Below are positions 51,235-60,273 of a DNA stretch of 64,000 nt, one piece after another. The position numbers and the translations under genes were made by a program. The DNA lies in the NCBI RefSeq assembly GCF_019331805.1, contig NZ_JAHBBE010000001.1, positions 62,001 through 126,000 of the forward strand. Reading direction: 5' to 3'. Source of the DNA: Bifidobacterium pongonis. Lineage in GTDB: Bacteria > Actinomycetota > Actinomycetes > Actinomycetales > Bifidobacteriaceae. Positions within the stretch are counted from its first letter, which is position 1; the number at the start of each line of letters is the position of its first letter. The notes below the pieces were generated by a model. The model was not told the origin of the DNA. It saw only the letters and a list, made by a program, of their open reading frames with translations, and made no database searches.

Positions 51235-52167
51235 ATGAGACTTCGGATCGATTTGGCATATGACGGCGGGGCATTCTACGGATGGGCCGTGCAACCAGAC
51301 ATTCGCACGGTGCAGGGGGAAGTGGAGCAGGCGCTTCACCGTATCCTGCGTGTCGCCGCCGATGATGCCGACGAGCCGCTGCGCCTGGTGGTGGCGGGGC
51401 GTACCGATACGGGCGTGCACGCCAGCCATCAGGTGTGCCATATCGACATCAGCGATGATGTCCTGCAACGGGCGGTCGGGCATATGAAGGTTCCCGCGGT
51501 GACCGCTTTGGAACATCGCCTGCAGCGTCTGCTGCCCGCTGACATCGCCATTCACCGCATCAGCGTGGCGCCGGAAGGCTTCGACGCCAGATTCTCCGCG
51601 CTGGAACGCACGTACGTGTATCGCATCGCCGACCGCCGAAGCGAAGTCGACCCGCGGCTGCGCGGCTGCGTGCTCCACATCGACGATGACCTCGACATCG
51701 AGGCGATGAACCATGCCGCGGCAATGACCATCGGCCTGCATGATTTCGGTTCCTTCGCCACCCCGAATCCGGGAGGCACCACCATCCGCGAAGTCAAGCG
51801 TGCGCGATGGACACGCATCGGCACGTCGCCGCTCGTTGCACCGAACGCATCGGAAACCGGCCGGGAAAAAGGCTCGGAAACCGGGTATATCGTGCCGACC
51901 TTCGAATCCGGTCTGGTTTGCTTCACCATCGTCGCCGACGCCTTCGCCCGCAATATGGTGCGATCGCTGGTCAACGGCTGCGTACAGGTCGGTCTCGGCA
52001 AGCGGGACCTCGACTGGTTCGCGGGCAAAATGGCCGTGCCCAAGCGCGAAGGCAGCACCGGGCCGATCGCGCCGCAGGGATTGACGTTGGAACACGTCGC
52101 CTACCCTTCGGACGATCAGCTGGCAGCACGCGCCCAGGCGATCCGCGCGAAGCGCACCCTGCCATGA
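51235..52167 (+). CDS. truA: tRNA pseudouridine(38-40) synthase
   Basis: 310 aa. Converts U38-40 of the anticodon arm to pseudouridine. LRIDLAYDGGAFYGWAVQP, the catalytic Asp in VAGRTDTGVHASHQV and NMVRSLVNGCVQVG are diagnostic. ATG 51235 lies 8 nt after TACTAT (51221-51226), with only GGTGG as a weak ribosome binding site, so leaderless or near-leaderless. Mirrored at 60274-61206. Confidence 0.95.
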   Translation: MRLRIDLAYDGGAFYGWAVQPDIRTVQGEVEQALHRILRVAADDADEPLRLVVAGRTDTGVHASHQVCHIDISDDVLQRAVGHMKVPAVTALEHRLQRLLPADIAIHRISVAPEGFDARFSALERTYVYRIADRRSEVDPRLRGCVLHIDDDLDIEAMNHAAAMTIGLHDFGSFATPNPGGTTIREVKRARWTRIGTSPLVAPNASETGREKGSETGYIVPTFESGLVCFTIVADAFARNMVRSLVNGCVQVGLGKRDLDWFAGKMAVPKREGSTGPIAPQGLTLEHVAYPSDDQLAARAQAIRAKRTLP

Positions 52168-52380
52168 GCCGATGAACCCATGAAACCCGGACAGACCGTC
52201 CGATCGGTCGGCCAGACGGTAGACCCAAGGCGCCGGGCGTTTTTCGGGAATGTTTCCGATGTGCCCGAGCCGTAACAATCCACGGCATTGTTCGGTAACC
52301 AACAATCATTACGTTCGCTTCCATCAGAGCATGATGCCCACGGCGGCATGCGTTGCGAGAGGTGGAAGGAGCGTGGAACG

Positions 52381-54561
52381 ATGATCGAATCGGCGGCACG
52401 GAAACTGGCCAAGGAACTGGTGCTACGGCGTGAGGAAATCAATAGGGAACTCAGCCGCAACGGCGTGCGCTTCGGCGTATACAAGGACGGTGAATACCAT
52501 GATCGCCTGTTCCCCTACGATCCGGTGCCGCGCATCATCGAATCCGACGAATTCGATCGGCTCGAAGCCGGTCTCAAACAGCGTGTGCGGGCATTGAACG
52601 CCTACCTGCGCGACATCTACTCCGACAAACAGATCATCCACGACGGCGTGGTTCCCGAGGAGTTCGTATACACGTCGGCCGGCTACTACCCGCAGGTGAA
52701 CGGCGTCACCCCTCCGGGCGGCGTGTTCGCGCACATCGCGGGAGAGGACCTCGTACAAGGCGAGGACGGACGATGGTGGGTGCTGGAGGATAATCTGCGC
52801 ATTCCCTCGGGAGCCAGCTACCCGCTGTTCGCACGCGACATCGAACGCCGCATCAACCCGCGCCTGTTCCGCGACGTGCATGTACGCGACAACCGCGACT
52901 ATTCCCGTCTGCTGCGCAAGGCGATGGACTTCGTATCCACGGGCGGCATCGCGGTGGTGCTTTCGCCGGGCCGTTACAATTCCGCCTTCTTCGAACACGC
53001 GTACCTGGCCGAACAGACCGGCGCCACGCTCGCCTTCCCGGAGGATCTCGAAGTCGTCGACAATCGGCTGTACTTCCTCGACTATGCGGGCAACCGGCAT
53101 CGCGTGGGCGTGGTCTACCGCAGACTCGCCGACGATTATCTCGACCCCTTCGCCTTCAACCCCGATTCGGTGATCGGCGTGCCGGGGCTGCTGTCCGCCT
53201 ACCGCGCGGGCAACGTGTCCATCGTCAACGCGCCAGGCAACGGTGCGGCCGACGACAAGGCCATCTACTATTTCGTGCCGCGCATGATCAAGTACTACTT
53301 GGGCGAGGAGCCGATCTTGAGCAATGCGCCCACTTATATGCCCATGTTCGGCGAGGATCGCGCCGAAGTGCTCGATAGGCTCGGCGAACTGGTGATCAAG
53401 GATGTGGCCGAAGCCGGCGGCTACGGCGTGGTGTTCGGCAGTGATCTCGGCAAGACGGAGCGCGAGGATCTGGCCGATCGCATCAAGGCCGAACCCCGGC
53501 GATTCATCGCCCAGGAGGTCATCCAATTCCGCGACTTGGAAGTGGTCGATTCGGCGACCGGCGAAACCGTGCCGCGCAAGGCCGATCTGCGCGCCTTCGT
53601 CATCACCGGCCAGAACACGCACGTCTGGTATTCGGGCCTGACACGCTATTCGTCCGTTCCCGGGCAGATGATCGTCAACTCCTCGCAGGGAGGCGGATTC
53701 AAAGACACTTGGGTGCTCGCCCCCGACACGAAGGGCGGCACGCGTCCGGCCAACGAGATCACCTCGGTGAACCTCATCCCGCACGTGCGCAAGCATGCGC
53801 TGCAGCTGGTCACGGCATCCAAGGCGGATAACCTGTACTGGCTCGGGCGGTACACCGAACGCGCGTTCACCACGCTGGTGCAGTTCTACCCCTTCTACGA
53901 CCGCGTGATGGACGAGGACACCGACGCGTTCCGGCCGTTCGCCCACGCGCTCGACCTGCCTGAGGACTTCGAGGATTTCGACGCGTTCATCGAATCGTTC
54001 CTGTACGACGGGAACAATCCGGATTCGGTGCGCAGCGCCATCGTATGTGCGTTCAACAATGCGGTGATCCTGCGCCCCGAACTGTCGTCGCGTCTGGTGC
54101 AGTACATCGAACTTGCCCTGACGAACATCACCGATGCCGCGGAACGCAGCGCCAACGACGGCGATATCTACGCGCAGCGCGACGTGGCGGACAATATGCT
54201 CGCGTTCTGGGGCGGCATCGAGAACTCCTCGGCCGACAAGGAGCTGAAGGCGTTCATCTTCGTCGGCAAATACCTTGAACGCATCGACCTGTACACGCGC
54301 TTCCACATGCCGGATGACGACTTGGAAGTGTCGCTGCGCAATCTGGAGGCGTACGCGCATCTCCTCGACGGGCTGCCGTTGCCGCAATGCTTCGCGGACG
54401 GGTTGAACTGGCTGCTCGCGCAACTGCCGCAACGAGGCTACGACAGGTTGACCGTCAAGCTTAGGGCGTTCCTCGACGACTTCCGCAAACGCGCCATCAT
54501 GCACGATACCGCGGAGAAAGGTGCGTTGAGCGCCATGAATATGGACGGCCACCGTCCGTGA
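52381..54561 (+). CDS. circularly permuted ATP-grasp fused to an alpha-E domain
   Basis: 726 aa, soluble. Residues of about 1-480 form a circularly permuted ATP-grasp (former DUF404/407), with ARDIERRINPRLFRDVHVRD, VSIVNAPGNGAADDKAIYYF, and GGYGVVFGSDLGKTE; about 500-726 form an alpha-E (DUF403) helical domain (SKADNLYWLGRYTERA). In many bacteria these two domains are separate neighbouring genes beside a transglutaminase; here they are fused. Comparative work proposed peptide or amide-bond synthesis, but no reaction is established. GGAAGGAG upstream of ATG 52381. Mirrored at 57880-60060. Confidence 0.88.
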   Translation: MIESAARKLAKELVLRREEINRELSRNGVRFGVYKDGEYHDRLFPYDPVPRIIESDEFDRLEAGLKQRVRALNAYLRDIYSDKQIIHDGVVPEEFVYTSAGYYPQVNGVTPPGGVFAHIAGEDLVQGEDGRWWVLEDNLRIPSGASYPLFARDIERRINPRLFRDVHVRDNRDYSRLLRKAMDFVSTGGIAVVLSPGRYNSAFFEHAYLAEQTGATLAFPEDLEVVDNRLYFLDYAGNRHRVGVVYRRLADDYLDPFAFNPDSVIGVPGLLSAYRAGNVSIVNAPGNGAADDKAIYYFVPRMIKYYLGEEPILSNAPTYMPMFGEDRAEVLDRLGELVIKDVAEAGGYGVVFGSDLGKTEREDLADRIKAEPRRFIAQEVIQFRDLEVVDSATGETVPRKADLRAFVITGQNTHVWYSGLTRYSSVPGQMIVNSSQGGGFKDTWVLAPDTKGGTRPANEITSVNLIPHVRKHALQLVTASKADNLYWLGRYTERAFTTLVQFYPFYDRVMDEDTDAFRPFAHALDLPEDFEDFDAFIESFLYDGNNPDSVRSAIVCAFNNAVILRPELSSRLVQYIELALTNITDAAERSANDGDIYAQRDVADNMLAFWGGIENSSADKELKAFIFVGKYLERIDLYTRFHMPDDDLEVSLRNLEAYAHLLDGLPLPQCFADGLNWLLAQLPQRGYDRLTVKLRAFLDDFRKRAIMHDTAEKGALSAMNMDGHRP

Positions 54562-54619
54562 ACGCGGATGGTGGGATATCGTGAACTCGTATTGCCCGAA
54601 CGGACTTGGGACATGATCC

Positions 54620-55420
54620 ATGAAGAAATTGGTGTTTGATTACGAGATGAAGCTGAGCTTCAGCTCGCCGGTCACGAACCATCGTTTCCAGTTGCGCTGC
54701 ATCCCAGCGACCGGACCACGGCAGCAGGTCGTGGACGTCGACATCACGGTGGAACCGCATACCGAACTCGAAACGACCATCGACGCCTTCGATTCCGTGG
54801 TGAGCACCGGTTTCATCCCGGAACCGCACACGGTGTTCAACTACCGGGTCACCGGCATCGCGTTCGTGGACAACGCGCATATCAAGGCCGAACGCTACCG
54901 GCCCCTATACCGTTTCGACTCGGCGCTCACCATTCCCGGGCCGGCGGTTGAGGCGCTGATCGCGATATGCCGTACCCGTTTGGAGAAGCTGCCGGACGAC
55001 GCCACGGCGCTCGATCAGGCCGGGGCGATCATGGATGAGGTGTTCAAGGCCTTCGTCTACACGCCGGGCTCCACCACGATCCGCACCACCGCCGAACAGG
55101 CGCTCGCGCAGCGCAGCGGCGTATGCCAGGATTACGCGCATGTGATGCTGGCGGTATGCCGCCATTGCGGGCTTGCCGCGCGGTATATCGCCGGACTGCT
55201 TGACGGCGAGGGCGCGACGCACGCCTGGGTGGAGATCTACCACAATGGTCGGTGGATCGGATTCGACCCGACCCACAACCGTATGGTGGACGACAACTAC
55301 ATCACCATCGCGCACGGGCGCGATTACCGTGATTGCATGCTCGACATCGGCACGTTCTTCGGCGATGACGTCAAGCAGGATCAGTGGGTGAACGCGTCGG
55401 TGCACGAGCAGCTGCTGTGA
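54620..55420 (+). CDS. transglutaminase-like protease-fold protein
   Basis: 266 aa, no signal peptide. An N-terminal beta domain, then the transglutaminase core with the Cys in SGVCQDYAHVML, His in ATHAWVEIY and Asp in FDPTHNRMV. It follows the ATP-grasp/alpha-E gene by 58 nt, the conserved partnership of this uncharacterised peptide-ligase system. It may hydrolyse or transfer the peptide that the partner makes. Mirrored at 57021-57821. Confidence 0.88.
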   Translation: MKKLVFDYEMKLSFSSPVTNHRFQLRCIPATGPRQQVVDVDITVEPHTELETTIDAFDSVVSTGFIPEPHTVFNYRVTGIAFVDNAHIKAERYRPLYRFDSALTIPGPAVEALIAICRTRLEKLPDDATALDQAGAIMDEVFKAFVYTPGSTTIRTTAEQALAQRSGVCQDYAHVMLAVCRHCGLAARYIAGLLDGEGATHAWVEIYHNGRWIGFDPTHNRMVDDNYITIAHGRDYRDCMLDIGTFFGDDVKQDQWVNASVHEQLL

Positions 55421-55451
55421 TGCCTGTGCGGTCGCCAAGGCGCGAGGCCGC

Positions 55452-55491
55452 GCGACGCGACACATGCGACACTTGCGACACTTGCGACACG
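55452..55491. repeat. 10-bp tandem repeat upstream of tRNA-Ser
   Basis: About 3-4 near-identical units of GCGACACTTG (first unit CACATG variant) just upstream of the tRNA promoter. Mirrored at 56950-56989. Confidence 0.8.
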
Positions 55492-55493
55492 AT

Positions 55494-55521
55494 TTGCCGT
55501 ATCGGTTTTTTGTGGCATAAT
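55494..55521 (+). promoter_or_regulatory. promoter of tRNA-Ser(CGA)
   Basis: TTGCCG 55494-55499, 16 nt, CATAAT 55516-55521, ending 22 nt before the tRNA. Confidence 0.7.
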
Positions 55522-55543
55522 GGACAAGTTGCTTGCAACATTT

Positions 55544-55629
55544 GGATAAGTGTCCGAGCGGTCTAAGGAGCACGCCTCGAAAGCGTGTGAGGGCGAACCC
55601 CTCCGCGAGTTCGAATCTCGCCTTATCCG
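55544..55629 (+). tRNA. tRNA-Ser(CGA)
   Basis: 86 nt, class II with a long variable arm. Acceptor GGATAAG/CTTATCC, anticodon loop CTCGAAA giving anticodon CGA, T-loop GTTCGAATC. No encoded CCA. It decodes UCG. Confidence 0.97.
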
Positions 55630-55634
55630 CAGGT

Positions 55635-55663
55635 AAAGCCCACCGGTATCCCCGGTGGGCTTT
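55635..55663 (+). terminator. terminator after tRNA-Ser(CGA)
   Basis: AAAGCCCACCGG/CCGGTGGGCTTT 12-bp stem, loop TATCC, then GTTG. Confidence 0.85.
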
Positions 55664-55762
55664 GTTGTATCCGTTTCGTTTTTTCTCAATCGCCTCGTTT
55701 CCTCAATCAACGGATTGGTGAACCGGTGAATCCGGGAACGATGGAACGCGACGGAACGCGGG

Positions 55763-56158
55763 TCAGTCGGCGTCCTGTTCGAGCAGCGCGGCGTCGAACA
55801 ACGGGTACCCGAGTTCGAAGGCATGCCAGACGTGAGCCGTGGCGGCATCGGCCAGCCAGGCGAGGGTAGCGCGGGACGTGTGCTTCGATCCGGACAACGC
55901 TTCGAGATAGGAACGCGCGCAGTTCATTTCGATGGCGGCGACGGTGGATGTCTCGATCTTGTTGGCTGGGTCGTCGATGGTGTTCGGGCTTGCGATCAGA
56001 TGATCGACCTCATACACCTTCTGACGCGGGTCGGCGCTGGCCCCGGACAGCGAAAACAGGCGTTGCGCCGCGGTCTTGTGCGCGTCGCTGGCAGCCAGGG
56101 TGGCCCCGGCGACGCCGCGCGCGGCCAGTACGCCCAGCGAGAAACCGGCGCGATCCTC
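55763..56158 (-). pseudogene. truncated DUF4439-like gene (left-arm copy)
   Basis: About 132 C-terminal residues from DRAGFSLGVLAARGVAG to the stop at 55763. The N-terminus is lost at the fold-back junction (56158/56159); the apparent upstream residues to 56218 are chimeric. Pattern Glu...Ala-rich helices, SDAHKTAAQRL, EVDHL, AIEMNCARSYLEAL and a final AWLADAATAHVWHA suits a ferritin-like DUF4439 protein, with moderate support. The fuller copy is 56160-56678. Confidence 0.6.
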
Positions 56159-56282
56159 ATACACCGCCCAGGTGCTTGCCGCACGTTTGGGCATCACCGT
56201 ATCCTCCGCACCCACCATGGACTACGGTTCGCTGGTGCGGTTGAGCATGGACGCCGATGCATTGTCGAAGATCGTGTTGGAG
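56159..56282 (+). other. 124-nt asymmetric spacer of the inverted repeat
   Basis: The only non-mirrored sequence between the arms. On the plus strand it is an open frame running without a break into the right-arm gene, so it looks like true genomic sequence attached to the right arm. The join at 56158/56159 is then the single abnormal junction. Confidence 0.85.
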
Positions 56283-56678
56283 GAGGATCGCGCCGGTTTC
56301 TCGCTGGGCGTACTGGCCGCGCGCGGCGTCGCCGGGGCCACCCTGGCTGCCAGCGACGCGCACAAGACCGCGGCGCAACGCCTGTTTTCGCTGTCCGGGG
56401 CCAGCGCCGACCCGCGTCAGAAGGTGTATGAGGTCGATCATCTGATCGCAAGCCCGAACACCATCGACGACCCAGCCAACAAGATCGAGACATCCACCGT
56501 CGCCGCCATCGAAATGAACTGCGCGCGTTCCTATCTCGAAGCGTTGTCCGGATCGAAGCACACGTCCCGCGCTACCCTCGCCTGGCTGGCCGATGCCGCC
56601 ACGGCTCACGTCTGGCATGCCTTCGAACTCGGGTACCCGTTGTTCGACGCCGCGCTGCTCGAACAGGACGCCGACTGA
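56160..56678 (+). CDS. DUF4439/ferritin-like family protein candidate (5' end missing)
   Basis: 173 codons open, stop at 56676-56678. The spacer contributes about 41 residues (VLAARLGITVSSAPTMDYG...) upstream of the part shared with the left copy. Four-helix character: LVRLSMDADALSKIVLEEDRAGF, SDAHKTAAQRLFSL, IEMNCARSYLEALSG, AWLADAATAHVWHAFELGYPLF. Family assignment by pattern only; function unknown. The real start lies upstream of the junction and cannot be seen; GTG 56172 and ATG 56217 are internal candidates. Confidence 0.5.
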   Translation, partial: YTAQVLAARLGITVSSAPTMDYGSLVRLSMDADALSKIVLEEDRAGFSLGVLAARGVAGATLAASDAHKTAAQRLFSLSGASADPRQKVYEVDHLIASPNTIDDPANKIETSTVAAIEMNCARSYLEALSGSKHTSRATLAWLADAATAHVWHAFELGYPLFDAALLEQDAD

Positions 56679-56777
56679 CCCGCGTTCCGTCGCGTTCCAT
56701 CGTTCCCGGATTCACCGGTTCACCAATCCGTTGATTGAGGAAACGAGGCGATTGAGAAAAAACGAAACGGATACAAC

Positions 56778-56806
56778 AAAGCCCACCGGGGATACCGGTG
56801 GGCTTT
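56778..56806 (-). terminator. terminator after tRNA-Ser(CGA), mirror copy
   Basis: Mirror of 55635-55663; the same 12-bp stem. Confidence 0.8.
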
Positions 56807-56811
56807 ACCTG

Positions 56812-56897
56812 CGGATAAGGCGAGATTCGAACTCGCGGAGGGGTTCGCCCTCACACGCTTTCGAGGCGTGCTCCTTAGACCGCTCGGACACTTATCC
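56812..56897 (-). tRNA. tRNA-Ser(CGA), mirror copy
   Basis: Identical to 55544-55629. The promoter mirror (TTGCCG/CATAAT) is at 56920-56947. A second gene for a CGA-anticodon tRNA would be unusual and probably does not exist. Confidence 0.9.
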
Positions 56898-57020
56898 AAA
56901 TGTTGCAAGCAACTTGTCCATTATGCCACAAAAAACCGATACGGCAAATCGTGTCGCAAGTGTCGCAAGTGTCGCATGTGTCGCGTCGCGCGGCCTCGCG
57001 CCTTGGCGACCGCACAGGCA

Positions 57021-57821
57021 TCACAGCAGCTGCTCGTGCACCGACGCGTTCACCCACTGATCCTGCTTGACGTCATCGCCGAAGAACGTGCCGATGTCGA
57101 GCATGCAATCACGGTAATCGCGCCCGTGCGCGATGGTGATGTAGTTGTCGTCCACCATACGGTTGTGGGTCGGGTCGAATCCGATCCACCGACCATTGTG
57201 GTAGATCTCCACCCAGGCGTGCGTCGCGCCCTCGCCGTCAAGCAGTCCGGCGATATACCGCGCGGCAAGCCCGCAATGGCGGCATACCGCCAGCATCACA
57301 TGCGCGTAATCCTGGCATACGCCGCTGCGCTGCGCGAGCGCCTGTTCGGCGGTGGTGCGGATCGTGGTGGAGCCCGGCGTGTAGACGAAGGCCTTGAACA
57401 CCTCATCCATGATCGCCCCGGCCTGATCGAGCGCCGTGGCGTCGTCCGGCAGCTTCTCCAAACGGGTACGGCATATCGCGATCAGCGCCTCAACCGCCGG
57501 CCCGGGAATGGTGAGCGCCGAGTCGAAACGGTATAGGGGCCGGTAGCGTTCGGCCTTGATATGCGCGTTGTCCACGAACGCGATGCCGGTGACCCGGTAG
57601 TTGAACACCGTGTGCGGTTCCGGGATGAAACCGGTGCTCACCACGGAATCGAAGGCGTCGATGGTCGTTTCGAGTTCGGTATGCGGTTCCACCGTGATGT
57701 CGACGTCCACGACCTGCTGCCGTGGTCCGGTCGCTGGGATGCAGCGCAACTGGAAACGATGGTTCGTGACCGGCGAGCTGAAGCTCAGCTTCATCTCGTA
57801 ATCAAACACCAATTTCTTCAT
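57021..57821 (-). CDS. transglutaminase-like protein, mirror copy
   Basis: 266 aa, identical to 54620-55420 with the same Cys-His-Asp residues. Present because of the inverted repeat. Confidence 0.88.
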   Translation of the reverse strand: MKKLVFDYEMKLSFSSPVTNHRFQLRCIPATGPRQQVVDVDITVEPHTELETTIDAFDSVVSTGFIPEPHTVFNYRVTGIAFVDNAHIKAERYRPLYRFDSALTIPGPAVEALIAICRTRLEKLPDDATALDQAGAIMDEVFKAFVYTPGSTTIRTTAEQALAQRSGVCQDYAHVMLAVCRHCGLAARYIAGLLDGEGATHAWVEIYHNGRWIGFDPTHNRMVDDNYITIAHGRDYRDCMLDIGTFFGDDVKQDQWVNASVHEQLL

Positions 57822-57879
57822 GGATCATGTCCCAAGTCCGTTCGGGCAATACGAGTTCACGATATCCCACCATCCGCGT

Positions 57880-60060
57880 TCACGGACGGTGGCCGTCCAT
57901 ATTCATGGCGCTCAACGCACCTTTCTCCGCGGTATCGTGCATGATGGCGCGTTTGCGGAAGTCGTCGAGGAACGCCCTAAGCTTGACGGTCAACCTGTCG
58001 TAGCCTCGTTGCGGCAGTTGCGCGAGCAGCCAGTTCAACCCGTCCGCGAAGCATTGCGGCAACGGCAGCCCGTCGAGGAGATGCGCGTACGCCTCCAGAT
58101 TGCGCAGCGACACTTCCAAGTCGTCATCCGGCATGTGGAAGCGCGTGTACAGGTCGATGCGTTCAAGGTATTTGCCGACGAAGATGAACGCCTTCAGCTC
58201 CTTGTCGGCCGAGGAGTTCTCGATGCCGCCCCAGAACGCGAGCATATTGTCCGCCACGTCGCGCTGCGCGTAGATATCGCCGTCGTTGGCGCTGCGTTCC
58301 GCGGCATCGGTGATGTTCGTCAGGGCAAGTTCGATGTACTGCACCAGACGCGACGACAGTTCGGGGCGCAGGATCACCGCATTGTTGAACGCACATACGA
58401 TGGCGCTGCGCACCGAATCCGGATTGTTCCCGTCGTACAGGAACGATTCGATGAACGCGTCGAAATCCTCGAAGTCCTCAGGCAGGTCGAGCGCGTGGGC
58501 GAACGGCCGGAACGCGTCGGTGTCCTCGTCCATCACGCGGTCGTAGAAGGGGTAGAACTGCACCAGCGTGGTGAACGCGCGTTCGGTGTACCGCCCGAGC
58601 CAGTACAGGTTATCCGCCTTGGATGCCGTGACCAGCTGCAGCGCATGCTTGCGCACGTGCGGGATGAGGTTCACCGAGGTGATCTCGTTGGCCGGACGCG
58701 TGCCGCCCTTCGTGTCGGGGGCGAGCACCCAAGTGTCTTTGAATCCGCCTCCCTGCGAGGAGTTGACGATCATCTGCCCGGGAACGGACGAATAGCGTGT
58801 CAGGCCCGAATACCAGACGTGCGTGTTCTGGCCGGTGATGACGAAGGCGCGCAGATCGGCCTTGCGCGGCACGGTTTCGCCGGTCGCCGAATCGACCACT
58901 TCCAAGTCGCGGAATTGGATGACCTCCTGGGCGATGAATCGCCGGGGTTCGGCCTTGATGCGATCGGCCAGATCCTCGCGCTCCGTCTTGCCGAGATCAC
59001 TGCCGAACACCACGCCGTAGCCGCCGGCTTCGGCCACATCCTTGATCACCAGTTCGCCGAGCCTATCGAGCACTTCGGCGCGATCCTCGCCGAACATGGG
59101 CATATAAGTGGGCGCATTGCTCAAGATCGGCTCCTCGCCCAAGTAGTACTTGATCATGCGCGGCACGAAATAGTAGATGGCCTTGTCGTCGGCCGCACCG
59201 TTGCCTGGCGCGTTGACGATGGACACGTTGCCCGCGCGGTAGGCGGACAGCAGCCCCGGCACGCCGATCACCGAATCGGGGTTGAAGGCGAAGGGGTCGA
59301 GATAATCGTCGGCGAGTCTGCGGTAGACCACGCCCACGCGATGCCGGTTGCCCGCATAGTCGAGGAAGTACAGCCGATTGTCGACGACTTCGAGATCCTC
59401 CGGGAAGGCGAGCGTGGCGCCGGTCTGTTCGGCCAGGTACGCGTGTTCGAAGAAGGCGGAATTGTAACGGCCCGGCGAAAGCACCACCGCGATGCCGCCC
59501 GTGGATACGAAGTCCATCGCCTTGCGCAGCAGACGGGAATAGTCGCGGTTGTCGCGTACATGCACGTCGCGGAACAGGCGCGGGTTGATGCGGCGTTCGA
59601 TGTCGCGTGCGAACAGCGGGTAGCTGGCTCCCGAGGGAATGCGCAGATTATCCTCCAGCACCCACCATCGTCCGTCCTCGCCTTGTACGAGGTCCTCTCC
59701 CGCGATGTGCGCGAACACGCCGCCCGGAGGGGTGACGCCGTTCACCTGCGGGTAGTAGCCGGCCGACGTGTATACGAACTCCTCGGGAACCACGCCGTCG
59801 TGGATGATCTGTTTGTCGGAGTAGATGTCGCGCAGGTAGGCGTTCAATGCCCGCACACGCTGTTTGAGACCGGCTTCGAGCCGATCGAATTCGTCGGATT
59901 CGATGATGCGCGGCACCGGATCGTAGGGGAACAGGCGATCATGGTATTCACCGTCCTTGTATACGCCGAAGCGCACGCCGTTGCGGCTGAGTTCCCTATT
60001 GATTTCCTCACGCCGTAGCACCAGTTCCTTGGCCAGTTTCCGTGCCGCCGATTCGATCAT
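57880..60060 (-). CDS. ATP-grasp/alpha-E fusion, mirror copy
   Basis: 726 aa, identical to 52381-54561, including the ribosome binding site. Present because of the inverted repeat. Confidence 0.88.
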   Translation of the reverse strand: MIESAARKLAKELVLRREEINRELSRNGVRFGVYKDGEYHDRLFPYDPVPRIIESDEFDRLEAGLKQRVRALNAYLRDIYSDKQIIHDGVVPEEFVYTSAGYYPQVNGVTPPGGVFAHIAGEDLVQGEDGRWWVLEDNLRIPSGASYPLFARDIERRINPRLFRDVHVRDNRDYSRLLRKAMDFVSTGGIAVVLSPGRYNSAFFEHAYLAEQTGATLAFPEDLEVVDNRLYFLDYAGNRHRVGVVYRRLADDYLDPFAFNPDSVIGVPGLLSAYRAGNVSIVNAPGNGAADDKAIYYFVPRMIKYYLGEEPILSNAPTYMPMFGEDRAEVLDRLGELVIKDVAEAGGYGVVFGSDLGKTEREDLADRIKAEPRRFIAQEVIQFRDLEVVDSATGETVPRKADLRAFVITGQNTHVWYSGLTRYSSVPGQMIVNSSQGGGFKDTWVLAPDTKGGTRPANEITSVNLIPHVRKHALQLVTASKADNLYWLGRYTERAFTTLVQFYPFYDRVMDEDTDAFRPFAHALDLPEDFEDFDAFIESFLYDGNNPDSVRSAIVCAFNNAVILRPELSSRLVQYIELALTNITDAAERSANDGDIYAQRDVADNMLAFWGGIENSSADKELKAFIFVGKYLERIDLYTRFHMPDDDLEVSLRNLEAYAHLLDGLPLPQCFADGLNWLLAQLPQRGYDRLTVKLRAFLDDFRKRAIMHDTAEKGALSAMNMDGHRP

Positions 60061-60273
60061 CGTTCCACGCTCCTTCCACCTCTCGCAACGCATGCCGCCG
60101 TGGGCATCATGCTCTGATGGAAGCGAACGTAATGATTGTTGGTTACCGAACAATGCCGTGGATTGTTACGGCTCGGGCACATCGGAAACATTCCCGAAAA
60201 ACGCCCGGCGCCTTGGGTCTACCGTCTGGCCGACCGATCGGACGGTCTGTCCGGGTTTCATGGGTTCATCGGC

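Larger units (their letters stand above)
48441..56158 (+). repeat. left arm of a >7.7-kb inverted repeat
   Basis: Every base checked matches the reverse complement of 56283-64000 (p pairs with 112441-p). All reading frames, intergenic repeats and the tRNA are identical between arms. 48441 is only the partner of the window end, so the repeat may start further left. Most likely a fold-back artefact. Confidence 0.95.

Noticed and set aside
55763-56218. 151-codon minus-strand frame at the palindrome centre as a complete gene
   Set aside because: Its N-terminal residues are encoded across the fold-back junction and spacer, so the start is chimeric.
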